Shown: in pieces, positions 1-5,508 of the stretch
How positions within the stretch are numbered: the first letter of the stretch is position 1
Layout of the letters: each line of letters begins with the position of its first letter
Source of the DNA: CAZWZG01 sp964638245
GTDB taxonomy: Bacteria; Pseudomonadota; Alphaproteobacteria; Rhodobacterales; Rhodobacteraceae
Assembly (NCBI GenBank): GCA_964638245.1
Contig: CAZWZG010000147.1
Location: forward strand, 1 to 7,891
DNA: 7,891 nucleotides
Reading direction: 5' to 3'
The notes under the pieces: model-generated
Database searches by the model: none
Told to the model about the DNA's origin: nothing
What the model saw: only the letters and a program-made list of their open reading frames with translations
Program-made: the position numbers and the translations under genes

Positions 1-55
1 GTACCCGCGGCCGGACTCGAACCGGCACGGCTTTTCAGCCTGAGGATTTTAAGTC
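1..55 (-). tRNA. 3' half of a tRNA-Leu(UAA) gene, candidate attachment site core
   Basis: Read on the minus strand, the segment gives an anticodon loop CTTAAAA (anticodon TAA, bases 49-51), the 3' anticodon stem TCCTC, a long variable arm with a GGCT/AGCC stem, a T arm with stem GCCGG/CCGGC around loop TTCGAGT, then a 3' acceptor strand, discriminator A and the first C of CCA at base 1. The long variable arm and the anticodon identify a leucine tRNA. No D arm or 5' acceptor strand is found in bases 56-150, so this is a fragment. Tyrosine integrases commonly recombine within the 3' half of tRNA genes, and an integrase gene follows directly. The 3' end points out of the element, so this is either the junction away from the intact tRNA or an attP core. 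The exact inner edge is uncertain: the five bases preceding the loop still pair four of five with the stem. Confidence 0.85.
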
Positions 56-196
56 ATCCAACGTGCGTTTTATAGAGTCCTACCGGGCCTTATCAGGGTT
101 CGCAATCCCATGAAAACGCGACACTATCCTCCCACAGCGACCTAACACATAGTGTTTCAACCCGGGCCTGAGACATGGCCCCAGGAGGATCAGGCC
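56..196. promoter_or_regulatory. Integrase leader with two inverted repeats
   Basis: This 141-bp stretch between the tRNA fragment and the integrase start carries two 7-bp inverted repeats: GCGTTTT at 65-71 with AAAACGC at 113-119, and ACACTAT at 121-127 with ATAGTGT at 149-155. Such sequences beside an attachment core could be arm-type sites for the integrase or excisionase, or operators for the integrase promoter. I see no convincing -35/-10 pair. A GTG at 152 opens the reading frame but has no ribosome binding site and overlaps the second repeat, so I treat the stretch as non-coding leader. The role is inferred from position only. Confidence 0.35.
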
Positions 197-1342
197 ATGG
201 CTACAAGGCTCACCCAGGCATCAGTCAACCGGGCGATGGAGGAACACCAACCCGGCGTCCAGCTCTACGACTCCGAGGTGTCCGGCCTCAGGGTCGTGGT
301 CGGCAAACGCGGCTGCTCGTACAAGTTCGTCGGCCGCATCAACGACGGAACAGACCGATACATCTCAGTGGTCCTCGGCAGGACGGGCGACGTAGCTCTT
401 AAGTCGGCCAGGGACCGTTCGACGGAGCTCAAGCTGGCACTTAGGCGCGGCGAGGACCCGAGGACGCCGAAGGCCACGGTTCCGAGGCTGACGGAAGCAT
501 TCGACCGCTACCTCGAGAGCCGACCGGACCTGAGCCCAAGGACGGTAACTTGGTATCGCCAGAAGATCGAAGGGCCACTGCGCCCGCTCGCGAAGCTGCC
601 CGTAGACAAGGTGGATAGAGAAACCGTGCGGGCCCTTCACGAGAAGATCACTAGGAAGTCCGGCCCCTACGGCGCGAACGGCTCGATGCGTGTCCTCAAG
701 CTGGTCCTGAACGACGCCGCGCGAACCCACGACCTGCCGCCAAACCCGGTCAGCCGCGCAGTCAAGATGAACAAGGAGACCGCTAGGGACTGGGCGGTCC
801 CGCCCTCGGACATGCCTGAACTTTGGCGGAGCCTGGATGCGATGGAAGACCCCGTGCGACGCGCCTGCTGGATGGTGATGCTGCTGACGGGCCTGCGCTC
901 GAACGACGCCAGGTCGATGCGTTGGGAGCATCTCGACGCTGATGGCGTGCTGACCGTTCCTTCACCAAAGGGCGGTGAGGCAAAGGCGTTCAAGCTCCCG
1001 CTGCCTCGGTTCCTGTTGCAGGAACTGGAGGCGGTCCGGCAGTACACACGACCATTGGAAAGCCTGTTCATCTTCCCCTCGGCGACCTCCAAGTCCGGCC
1101 ACGTCGAACAGATGTGCAGGATCAAATCGTTTCCCTACGCCCCGCACCAGTTGAGGCACACGTTCCGCACGCTCTGCCTGGAGGCGGGAGTGGACATGCA
1201 GATGGCCATGATACTGCTGAACCACCGGCCGGCGGGCGTGACCTGGAACTACGTGACCAGGGCGAACCTGCTCGGTCCGATGCGCGATGCCACCGAGACC
1301 GTCGCCTCCAAGATCGTCTCTTTCAGGGGGCGTGTCGGCTGA
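197..1342 (+). CDS. int: Tyrosine site-specific integrase
   Basis: Encodes a 381-aa phage-type tyrosine recombinase, which would integrate and excise the element at the adjacent tRNA-Leu fragment. The ATG at 197 is chosen because AGGAGG (183-188) lies eight bases upstream; the frame also opens at GTG 152, but without such a site. The N-terminal ~90 residues look like the arm-binding domain of tRNA-targeting integrases. A SAM-like core-binding domain spans roughly 95-200 and the catalytic domain about 205-370. Visible catalytic residues are Arg234 in TGLRS, a likely Lys258, His317 and Arg320 in the HQLRHTFR box, His343 in LLNH and the nucleophile Tyr352 in WNYV. All are present, so the enzyme should be active. 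At least fifteen arginines use AGG, which is unusual for a high-GC bacterium. A short gap separates it from the HTH gene at 1458. Confidence 0.93.
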   Translation: MATRLTQASVNRAMEEHQPGVQLYDSEVSGLRVVVGKRGCSYKFVGRINDGTDRYISVVLGRTGDVALKSARDRSTELKLALRRGEDPRTPKATVPRLTEAFDRYLESRPDLSPRTVTWYRQKIEGPLRPLAKLPVDKVDRETVRALHEKITRKSGPYGANGSMRVLKLVLNDAARTHDLPPNPVSRAVKMNKETARDWAVPPSDMPELWRSLDAMEDPVRRACWMVMLLTGLRSNDARSMRWEHLDADGVLTVPSPKGGEAKAFKLPLPRFLLQELEAVRQYTRPLESLFIFPSATSKSGHVEQMCRIKSFPYAPHQLRHTFRTLCLEAGVDMQMAMILLNHRPAGVTWNYVTRANLLGPMRDATETVASKIVSFRGRVG

Positions 1343-1457
1343 CGCGCAACCCACAGCCGAAACACCGTCCAGTGGGATCGTATAGAAAGTGATGGGTTAC
1401 TGTGGCGCGCCGAACGTCCATCCTGATCGTGAACATACTGCAATCAGGAGCAATCGA

Positions 1458-1694
1458 ATGGACCAGATCGTGGAACGGCTCGACCGCATAGAGGCGCGGC
1501 TCGCATCGCCCCCAAGGGCCTACCTACCCGTGGCCGAGGCCGCTGAGTACCTCGGCCTTAGCAAGCAACAGATGAATCTTTGGCGGATGAGGGGCGCAGG
1601 GCCAGCCTTCCACAGGGTCGGGCGCAGGTGCCTCTACGCCGTCGACGATCTGAGGGCCTTCATGGACGAGCTACGCCAGGAGCCACTGACATGA
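1458..1694 (+). CDS. AlpA/excisionase-like HTH DNA-binding protein
   Basis: Encodes a 78-aa protein. A short charged helix (about residues 1-16, probably coiled coil) is followed by a winged HTH of the excisionase/MerR-like type (HTH_17) over residues ~22-70. The typical pattern is seen: AAEYLGLSKQQMNLW for the helix-turn-helix, then GPAFHRVGRRCLYAVDDL for the wing and following helix. The ATG at 1458 is preferred over the in-frame start at 1389 because AGGAG (1446-1450) is seven bases upstream and the 23 extra residues do not look conserved. Proteins of this family bind next to att sites as recombination directionality factors, or activate integrase and replication genes as P4 AlpA does; which applies here cannot be told. 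Its stop overlaps the next start as ATGA (1691-1694), so the two are probably translationally coupled. Confidence 0.8.
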   Translation: MDQIVERLDRIEARLASPPRAYLPVAEAAEYLGLSKQQMNLWRMRGAGPAFHRVGRRCLYAVDDLRAFMDELRQEPLT

Positions 1695-2092
1695 CGCGCT
1701 GGTCTCCCAGCCTGCCCATTAGCGACTGGCGCGACGAGGACCGTCGACAGGTCATTGCACTAATGCGGACCACCTATCTGGAGTTCTGTCGTGGCGCCCT
1801 GCACCCCGAGCTAGACGGGGACGATGCAGCCACCTCCGCGCTCAGACGCGCCTGCCGCGAGATGGGTACACCGTGGATATCCTGGCAGGCCGACAGGGCC
1901 ATGGCCGGTCTGTTCAACCTCTTCTACCTCCACTCGGCGGGCAGGCGCGTATCGGCCGTCCGCTTCGTGGAGCTCGCGCGCGAATCGGACCGCGCCTACG
2001 CGGGCGAAGACATCTGTCGCCTTGCGCGATTCCGCGCTTCGCAGGGCTGGACGCCGATTGTCGGAGACCACGTAAGCTTCCGATTCCACTGA
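1691..2092 (+). CDS. Hypothetical protein, 133 aa, coupled to the HTH gene
   Basis: I do not recognise this protein. It is 133 aa, begins at an ATG that overlaps the stop of the HTH gene (ATGA) and ends just before a non-coding leader. The sequence is rich in Arg, Ala and Trp, has no signal peptide or obvious transmembrane segment, and looks mostly helical. A mid-protein stretch (about 56-82) includes TPWISWQ followed by an aromatic-rich helix with NLFYLHS; the last ~15 residues (WTPIVGDHVSFRF) look like a beta hairpin. The stop-start overlap and absence of any separate ribosome binding site indicate coupling to the regulator, so a role in regulation or excision is a guess from context. Codon use resembles that of its neighbours. 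Confidence 0.7.
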   Translation: MTRWSPSLPISDWRDEDRRQVIALMRTTYLEFCRGALHPELDGDDAATSALRRACREMGTPWISWQADRAMAGLFNLFYLHSAGRRVSAVRFVELARESDRAYAGEDICRLARFRASQGWTPIVGDHVSFRFH

Positions 2093-2284
2093 CTTTTGCC
2101 CGTCCTGACGAGCTCGGCGCTGAGTCCTGAATGTTTATATACAGGTCGCGGAGTGTTGGCGTATTGATTCGTTCATACGACGTAACGTGCGTAGCGACAG
2201 TGAAATTCGGCCCGCCGTGAATTGCGATCACGACGGGCCATCAGAAGCGAGAAAACAACACAACCGAGCCCCGGAGGCACAGCC
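2093..2284. promoter_or_regulatory. Intergenic leader before the replication block
   Basis: This is 192 bp without a gene. It contains an AT-rich patch around 2130-2145 (TTTATATACA, a possible -10 region, with no matching -35 that I trust), TTGATT at 2164-2169 as a weak -35 candidate, and the strong dyad at 2209-2239 listed separately. A clear ribosome binding site, GGAGG at 2273-2277, serves the HTH gene at 2285. The break between the first regulatory pair and the replication genes makes this the likeliest place for a promoter controlling the downstream block. Exact promoter elements are not certain. Confidence 0.4.
2209..2239 (+). promoter_or_regulatory. Long imperfect dyad in the leader of the replication block
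   Basis: GGCCCGCCGTGA (2209-2220) and TCACGACGGGCC (2228-2239) are reverse complements over 12 bp with one mismatch, separated by the 7-base loop ATTGCGA. It lies 45 bases upstream of the HTH gene at 2285. No U-run follows on the plus strand, so it is not a standard intrinsic terminator in that direction. It could be an operator for a dimeric regulator or an RNA hairpin affecting the downstream transcript. Confidence 0.55.
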
Positions 2285-2539
2285 ATGCCTGATAAACACA
2301 ATGCCGGGCGGCTGCCCGAGAGCGAGCCCCCGTTTGATGAACTGTTGACCACGGCGGACGTGGCCCGTCTGACCGGCCTGAGCGAACGGACCGTCGGTGA
2401 ATACAGGACAGCGCGCAACAGGCGCTACGGCCCACCCTTCGTCAAGTACGGCAATGCCCCACTATACCGGCTTTCCGAGGTCCTAGACTGGATGGACGGT
2501 CGCGCAGGCTTAAAGCCTGGCCGGAGGCAGTCCCGATGA
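2285..2539 (+). CDS. Second excisionase-like HTH DNA-binding protein
   Basis: Encodes an 84-aa protein with an excisionase-type HTH_17 domain at residues ~21-70. The helix-turn-helix reads LTTADVARLTGLSERTVGEY, followed by the wing PPFVKYGNAPLYRLSEVLDWMD; the tail is basic (GRRQSR). The ATG at 2285 is chosen for GGAGG (2273-2277) seven bases upstream; the earlier in-frame ATG at 2222 lies inside the dyad and would add 21 residues without similarity to the family. It is the same broad family as the protein at 1458 but clearly diverged. Its stop overlaps the next small ORF as ATGA (2536-2539). Lying first in the replication block, it may regulate replication genes or act as excisionase. Confidence 0.8.
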   Translation: MPDKHNAGRLPESEPPFDELLTTADVARLTGLSERTVGEYRTARNRRYGPPFVKYGNAPLYRLSEVLDWMDGRAGLKPGRRQSR

Positions 2540-2694
2540 CGGAGCACGCAACCGAACCGCGTCAGGCCGAGCCCCTGCAAGAGCTCGGGAAACGACCCTT
2601 GCACAAGGGCTGGATCAAGCGACCACACGCAAAGGAAGAGGCCCTAGCACGCATGGCACGCGTCGCCCAACACGGGGGTTGCTTCAATGGCTGA
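2536..2694 (+). CDS. Small ORF, 52 aa, with a prim-pol-like N-terminal motif
   Basis: A 52-codon ORF starts at an ATG overlapping the stop of the HTH gene (ATGA) and its last eight bases overlap the start of the primase gene at 2687. It is read without interruption between two real genes, which argues for translation. The protein is basic. The stretch LGKRPLHKGWIKRP (about residues 17-30), followed by a helix EEALARMARVAQHGG, resembles the opening of prim-pol domains, which often read G-K-x-P-x-x-x-G-W. The neighbouring primase has its own version, KKPCEKGWPDRNP. It may therefore be a remnant of an older primase copy, or a small peptide that couples translation into the primase. No catalytic residues are present. 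Confidence 0.6.
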   Translation: MTEHATEPRQAEPLQELGKRPLHKGWIKRPHAKEEALARMARVAQHGGCFNG

Positions 2695-3773
2695 CCAGAC
2701 CCCTCTTGCCCGGTTCGTCGAAGCCGCTGAACAAAACGGCTATGAGCCCATGTTGGTACTCCTAAGGGACAAGAAGCCCTGCGAAAAAGGCTGGCCCGAC
2801 CGAAATCCGACAGTTGCGCAGGCCCTCTCTCACATCAAAAAGAACCCGACCCGCAATGCCGTGGGCTTGCAACCTGCATCCGTTGGGCATGTCGTGCTCG
2901 ACTGCGATGAAGGTGACGGCCCCGATGTCGCCGCAGATATCATAAAGGAGAACTTCGGCGACGTTGTTACTGCAGTGACGCAATCTACAAGCGGTCGCGA
3001 AGACCGTGGCCACGTTTGGGTCCGCTGCGACAGGCCCAGTTCCATTGGCAACTGGAAGTTCAAGCTCGAGGAAGGCATTGAAGAAGTTGAGGGCGACATG
3101 CGTTCAAAGGGCGGACAGGTTCGCCTGAACGAGTCGGCTCTTTCTCTGCTGGCCGAAATGTTCGAGAACGCTGATGGCCTCGAGGATCAAGCCCCAAGCA
3201 GCGCCTTTCGAGAGCTGCGTAGGTCGACAACAGTGGAGATCGACACGAACTTCGACCGCACCGCAGGCGACGACGTCACCGATGAGCTCGTTGCTCTTCT
3301 CGCGGACAGGCTGGATGGACCAGAAGCGGGGCCAAGGCACGAGCACTTCTTCGCACTGGCGGCCGATCTAAAACAGGCTGGCGTCTCCTTCGACGCCGCG
3401 TCCGAATTGCTGTCCGAACACGCGCCACTATGGCTCGATGAAACCGGCAGCGATGACGGAAAGTACGCGGGCGAAGAGGTCGAGCGACACCTGGCGATGG
3501 CCTGGACCAAACTGCCCCCATTCGTCGATGCTGCGGACGACTTCGAAGATATCGAAGAGCAAGGCACCGTGACCGCGCGTTCGGCCAAGCGCTCCAATAA
3601 GACAGGCAAGAAGGCCTCTGGCAATCCGCTCGACCTGATCGTCCAGGAGATGAACGAGACCTACTGTGCGGTGCTCGACGGCGGGCAGTTCCAGGTCTTC
3701 ATGGAGGACTTCGACGACGCGTTCGGCCGCAAGGTCTGGACCCGCATGAGCCGCGAGGCTTTCCGCAACTACC
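2687..3773 (+). CDS. Primase-polymerase/helicase replication protein, N-terminal part (interrupted by the N gap)
   Basis: This is the N-terminal 362 codons of a replication protein that continues after the assembly gap. Residues ~5-165 match a bifunctional DNA primase/polymerase (prim-pol) domain: the opening KKPCEKGWPDRNPT, the metal-binding pair VVLDCDEGDG with Asp72 and Asp74, RGHVWVR (107-113) and GDMRSKGGQVRL (136-147). Residues ~195-275 are a helical linker. A Lys/Ser-rich stretch (298-311) leads to NPLDLIVQEMN and then QVFMEDFDDAFGRKVWTRM, a pattern that precedes DUF5906-type helicase domains in phage proteins. The protein would make primers and perhaps extend DNA at the element's origin. 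The start overlaps the 52-aa ORF by eight bases, implying coupling. Bases after 3773 are unknown, so the frame that runs on to 3922 is an artefact of the nominal gap length. Confidence 0.87.
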
Positions 3774-3800
3774 NNNNNNNNNNNNNNNNNNNNNNNNNNN
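3774..3800. other. Assembly gap of 27 Ns inside the replication gene
   Basis: A run of 27 undetermined bases. The upstream coding frame ends on codon TAC at 3770-3772 plus one base; the downstream coding frame resumes with codon GAC at 3802. For one open frame the missing length must leave remainder 1 when divided by three, and 27 does not. The gap length is therefore probably nominal, or the gene carries a real frameshift in the missing stretch. Confidence 0.95.
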
Positions 3801-3801
3801 G

Positions 3802-4956
3802 GACACGCCAACACACCGCTACCCATCGAGGGCTGACCACTGGCTCGACCACAAGAAGCGCCGGAAGTACCGGGGCATCGTCATGGACCCCCGTGGTTTG
3901 GATCACAATGCGGGCAAGCTGAACCTCTGGCGCGGCTGGGCCGTCGATCCAAAGCCAGGCGACTGGTCATTGATGGAAGAGCTGATCGGCGACGTACTCT
4001 GCGACGGCGACGCGGCAAGCGAGGCCTACGTGCGCCGCTGGATCGCATACATGCTACAAAAACCGTGGGAGACGCCCGAGGCGGCAATTGCCTTCCGCGG
4101 CACAGAGGGAACTGGCAAGGGTACTCTTGGGCGCGCGCTCATGCAGATCGCCGGGCCTCACGGCCTGACAGTCTCAAGTCGGGCGCAGTTCGCGGGCCGG
4201 TTCAACTCGCACCTCCGCAACTGCGTGTTCCTGTTCGCCGACGAGGCGGTTTGGCCGGGCGACAAGGACGGCGAGGGCATAATAAAGCAGCTCGTCACCG
4301 AACCCGTGATTTCTTACGAGGCAAAGGGCAAGGACATCACGCAAGGGCGGAACATGGTGCACATGATGCTCGCCTCCAACGAGGACTGGATCGTGCCCGC
4401 AGGCAAGGACGCCCGACGCTTCTTCGTGGCCGACGTCTCCGACCGCCGCCGCAACGACCAGGCTTTCTTCGGCAGGCTCAACCGTCAGATGGCGCATGGG
4501 GGCCTCTCCGCAATGATGCACGACCTGATCGGGATGGAACTCGGGGACTGGCGCCCCGCCGTAAACATCCCGCAGACCAAGGCGCTCGGCGACCAGAAGG
4601 TACAGAGCCTCGATCCCGCATTGAAGTTCTGGCTCTCGGTGCTGTCTGAGGGCACCCTCGCCGACATCATCTTCACCGATGGTGACATTGAAGACTGGAA
4701 TACGTCCCCCCTAGAATTGAGCCCCGAGGACAAGAACCAACTCGTCGCCGCCTACGACAACTACCTCAAGCGCAACCGCATCCTGAGCGTGAGGCCCACG
4801 GCCAAAGCGCTCGTCAACGCCGCCAGACCACTCGGCCTGGAGACGACCCGCTCGAGCGGCGGCGGAAAGCGCATGTGGGCCGTCCCGTCCCTGCCCGAAA
4901 TGCGCTCAAGGTTCGAACGCACGATTGGCGCTGAGGGCATTTTTGATGACGCGTGA
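3802..4956 (+). CDS. Primase-helicase replication protein, C-terminal SF3/DUF5906 helicase part
   Basis: This is the C-terminal 384 codons of the same gene. The frame is open from the gap, and protein-like sequence precedes the ATG at 3883 (HWLDHKKRRKYRGIVMDP), so 3883 is not a real start. Counting from 3802, the Walker A loop GTEGTGKGT is at ~100-108, the Walker B strand VFLFADEAVWPGD at ~142-154, and a sensor-like ASNEDW at ~191-196, followed by an arginine-rich DARRFFVADVSD. This order fits the DUF5906 family of superfamily 3 helicases in phages and satellites, which unwind DNA at the origin as hexamers. The last ~90 residues (PEDKNQLVAAYDNYLKRN onward) look like a winged-helix tail that could bind origin DNA. 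The stop codon lies inside the first repeat of the following iteron array. Confidence 0.88.
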   Translation, partial: DTPTHRYPSRADHWLDHKKRRKYRGIVMDPRGLDHNAGKLNLWRGWAVDPKPGDWSLMEELIGDVLCDGDAASEAYVRRWIAYMLQKPWETPEAAIAFRGTEGTGKGTLGRALMQIAGPHGLTVSSRAQFAGRFNSHLRNCVFLFADEAVWPGDKDGEGIIKQLVTEPVISYEAKGKDITQGRNMVHMMLASNEDWIVPAGKDARRFFVADVSDRRRNDQAFFGRLNRQMAHGGLSAMMHDLIGMELGDWRPAVNIPQTKALGDQKVQSLDPALKFWLSVLSEGTLADIIFTDGDIEDWNTSPLELSPEDKNQLVAAYDNYLKRNRILSVRPTAKALVNAARPLGLETTRSSGGGKRMWAVPSLPEMRSRFERTIGAEGIFDDA

Positions 4957-5254
4957 CGCTTGCGACGCTTGCCGTGACACTTGCAGACTTCATAAGCGTT
5001 TGTTTTCGTTTCATAATGACACTTATGACGCGTGACGCTTAGTTTTGCGTTCCGTCAGGTTTCTGAGCTCTGCGCGCGTAGGGGGTGTTGATGGTGCCGA
5101 CTTTCGCCAGGCATCGCTGCTATATGCTTACCATAGTCTCAGAGCTCAAAAATAAGTGTCACAAGTGTCATAAGCGTCATTTAGGCATACAGAACAAGGC
5201 CTTGGAGCCGTGACACTTGTAGGATCATCTAGGACTGCAAGCGTCGACGCGTCA
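4947..5254. repeat. Iteron-like repeat array, candidate replication origin
   Basis: The 8-mer TGACRCTT recurs. Exact plus-strand copies are at 4954-4961, 4975-4982, 5017-5024, 5033-5040 and 5211-5218; exact minus-strand copies (AAGYGTCA) are at 5154-5161, 5163-5170 and 5172-5179, tandem at a 9-bp period. One-mismatch copies are at 4947-4954, 4963-4970, 5026-5033, 5239-5246 and 5247-5254. A 16-bp block, ATGACGCGTGACGCTT, is repeated exactly at 4946-4961 and 5025-5040. Between the clusters, TGAGCTCTG (5064-5072) and CAGAGCTCA (5140-5148) form a perfect inverted repeat. The stretch 4986-5024 is locally AT-rich and could be an unwinding element. Plasmid and satellite origins often carry iterons next to the initiator gene, as P4 ori does for its alpha protein, so this is probably the element's origin. 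It could instead be a regulatory array. Confidence 0.7.
5064..5148. repeat. 9-bp perfect inverted repeat bracketing the centre of the candidate origin
   Basis: TGAGCTCTG (5064-5072) and CAGAGCTCA (5140-5148) are perfect reverse complements; two further bases pair outside with one mismatch between. Nested inside are ATGGT (5091-5095) with ACCAT (5130-5134). The pair sits between the plus-oriented and minus-oriented iteron clusters, giving the region a rough two-fold symmetry. It could form a cruciform or mark binding sites of a second protein. Confidence 0.5.
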
Positions 5255-5508
5255 CAAGCAGTCTCGCTCACGTAACAAGTGGAGCCTCACATCCCACGAG
5301 CAACGCTGGTGTGCCGGGGCGGTTTGACGCGCAATATGTCTTCAAGGCGGACGCGAGGGCACCCCGGTTTTTCCGGCGCGACAGAGCCGGATCGAACAGG
5401 GGATCGTCGGTCACTCGTCCCGCCGAGGGGTCCGAAAAGCCCATCCGTATCAACACCCTATGAGGGAGCAAAGACCGGGCCCCACGTCAGGCCCGATGGA
5501 GTTGGAAG
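5255..5508. other. Non-coding stretch between the candidate origin and the terminase-like gene
   Basis: About 250 bp with no convincing gene; the open frame from 5279 on the plus strand has an unnatural Arg/Pro/Gly-rich composition and no ribosome binding site. TTTGACGCG at 5323-5331 contains another half-copy of the iteron core and could also be a -35 element, but I see no good -10 at the right spacing. CCGGGG (5314-5319) and CCCCGG (5362-5367) are a weak inverted repeat. A hairpin at 5476-5495 is listed separately. A promoter for the downstream operon is expected here. Confidence 0.4.
5476..5495 (+). promoter_or_regulatory. Hairpin just upstream of the terminase-like gene's ribosome binding site
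   Basis: CGGGCC (5476-5481) and GGCCCG (5490-5495) form a 6-bp all-GC stem around the 8-base loop CCACGTCA. It ends two bases before GGAG (5498-5501), the ribosome binding site for the start at 5509. Its position suggests an influence on translation or mRNA stability of the packaging operon; there is no U-run, so it is not an intrinsic terminator. Confidence 0.4.

Noticed and set aside
152..196. N-terminal extension of the integrase from GTG 152
   Set aside because: No ribosome binding site, overlaps an inverted repeat, and the added residues do not look like the family's N-terminus; ATG 197 has a strong AGGAGG upstream.
365..931. Minus-strand ORF of 188 aa inside the integrase
   Set aside because: Antisense shadow of a gene with complete catalytic motifs; product rich in Arg, Pro and His with no recognisable domain.
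3801..3922. C-terminal tail of the primase frame running past the gap to 3922
   Set aside because: It is read in the wrong frame after a gap of nominal length; its Thr/Ser-rich composition is not protein-like, whereas the other frame continues into the helicase.
3883..4956. Separate helicase gene starting at ATG 3883
   Set aside because: Coding-like sequence in the same frame extends upstream to the Ns, and no ribosome binding site precedes 3883; it is the end of the primase-helicase gene.
4947..5254. CRISPR array
   Set aside because: The repeats are only 8-9 bp, occur in both orientations and have no uniform spacers; iterons fit better.
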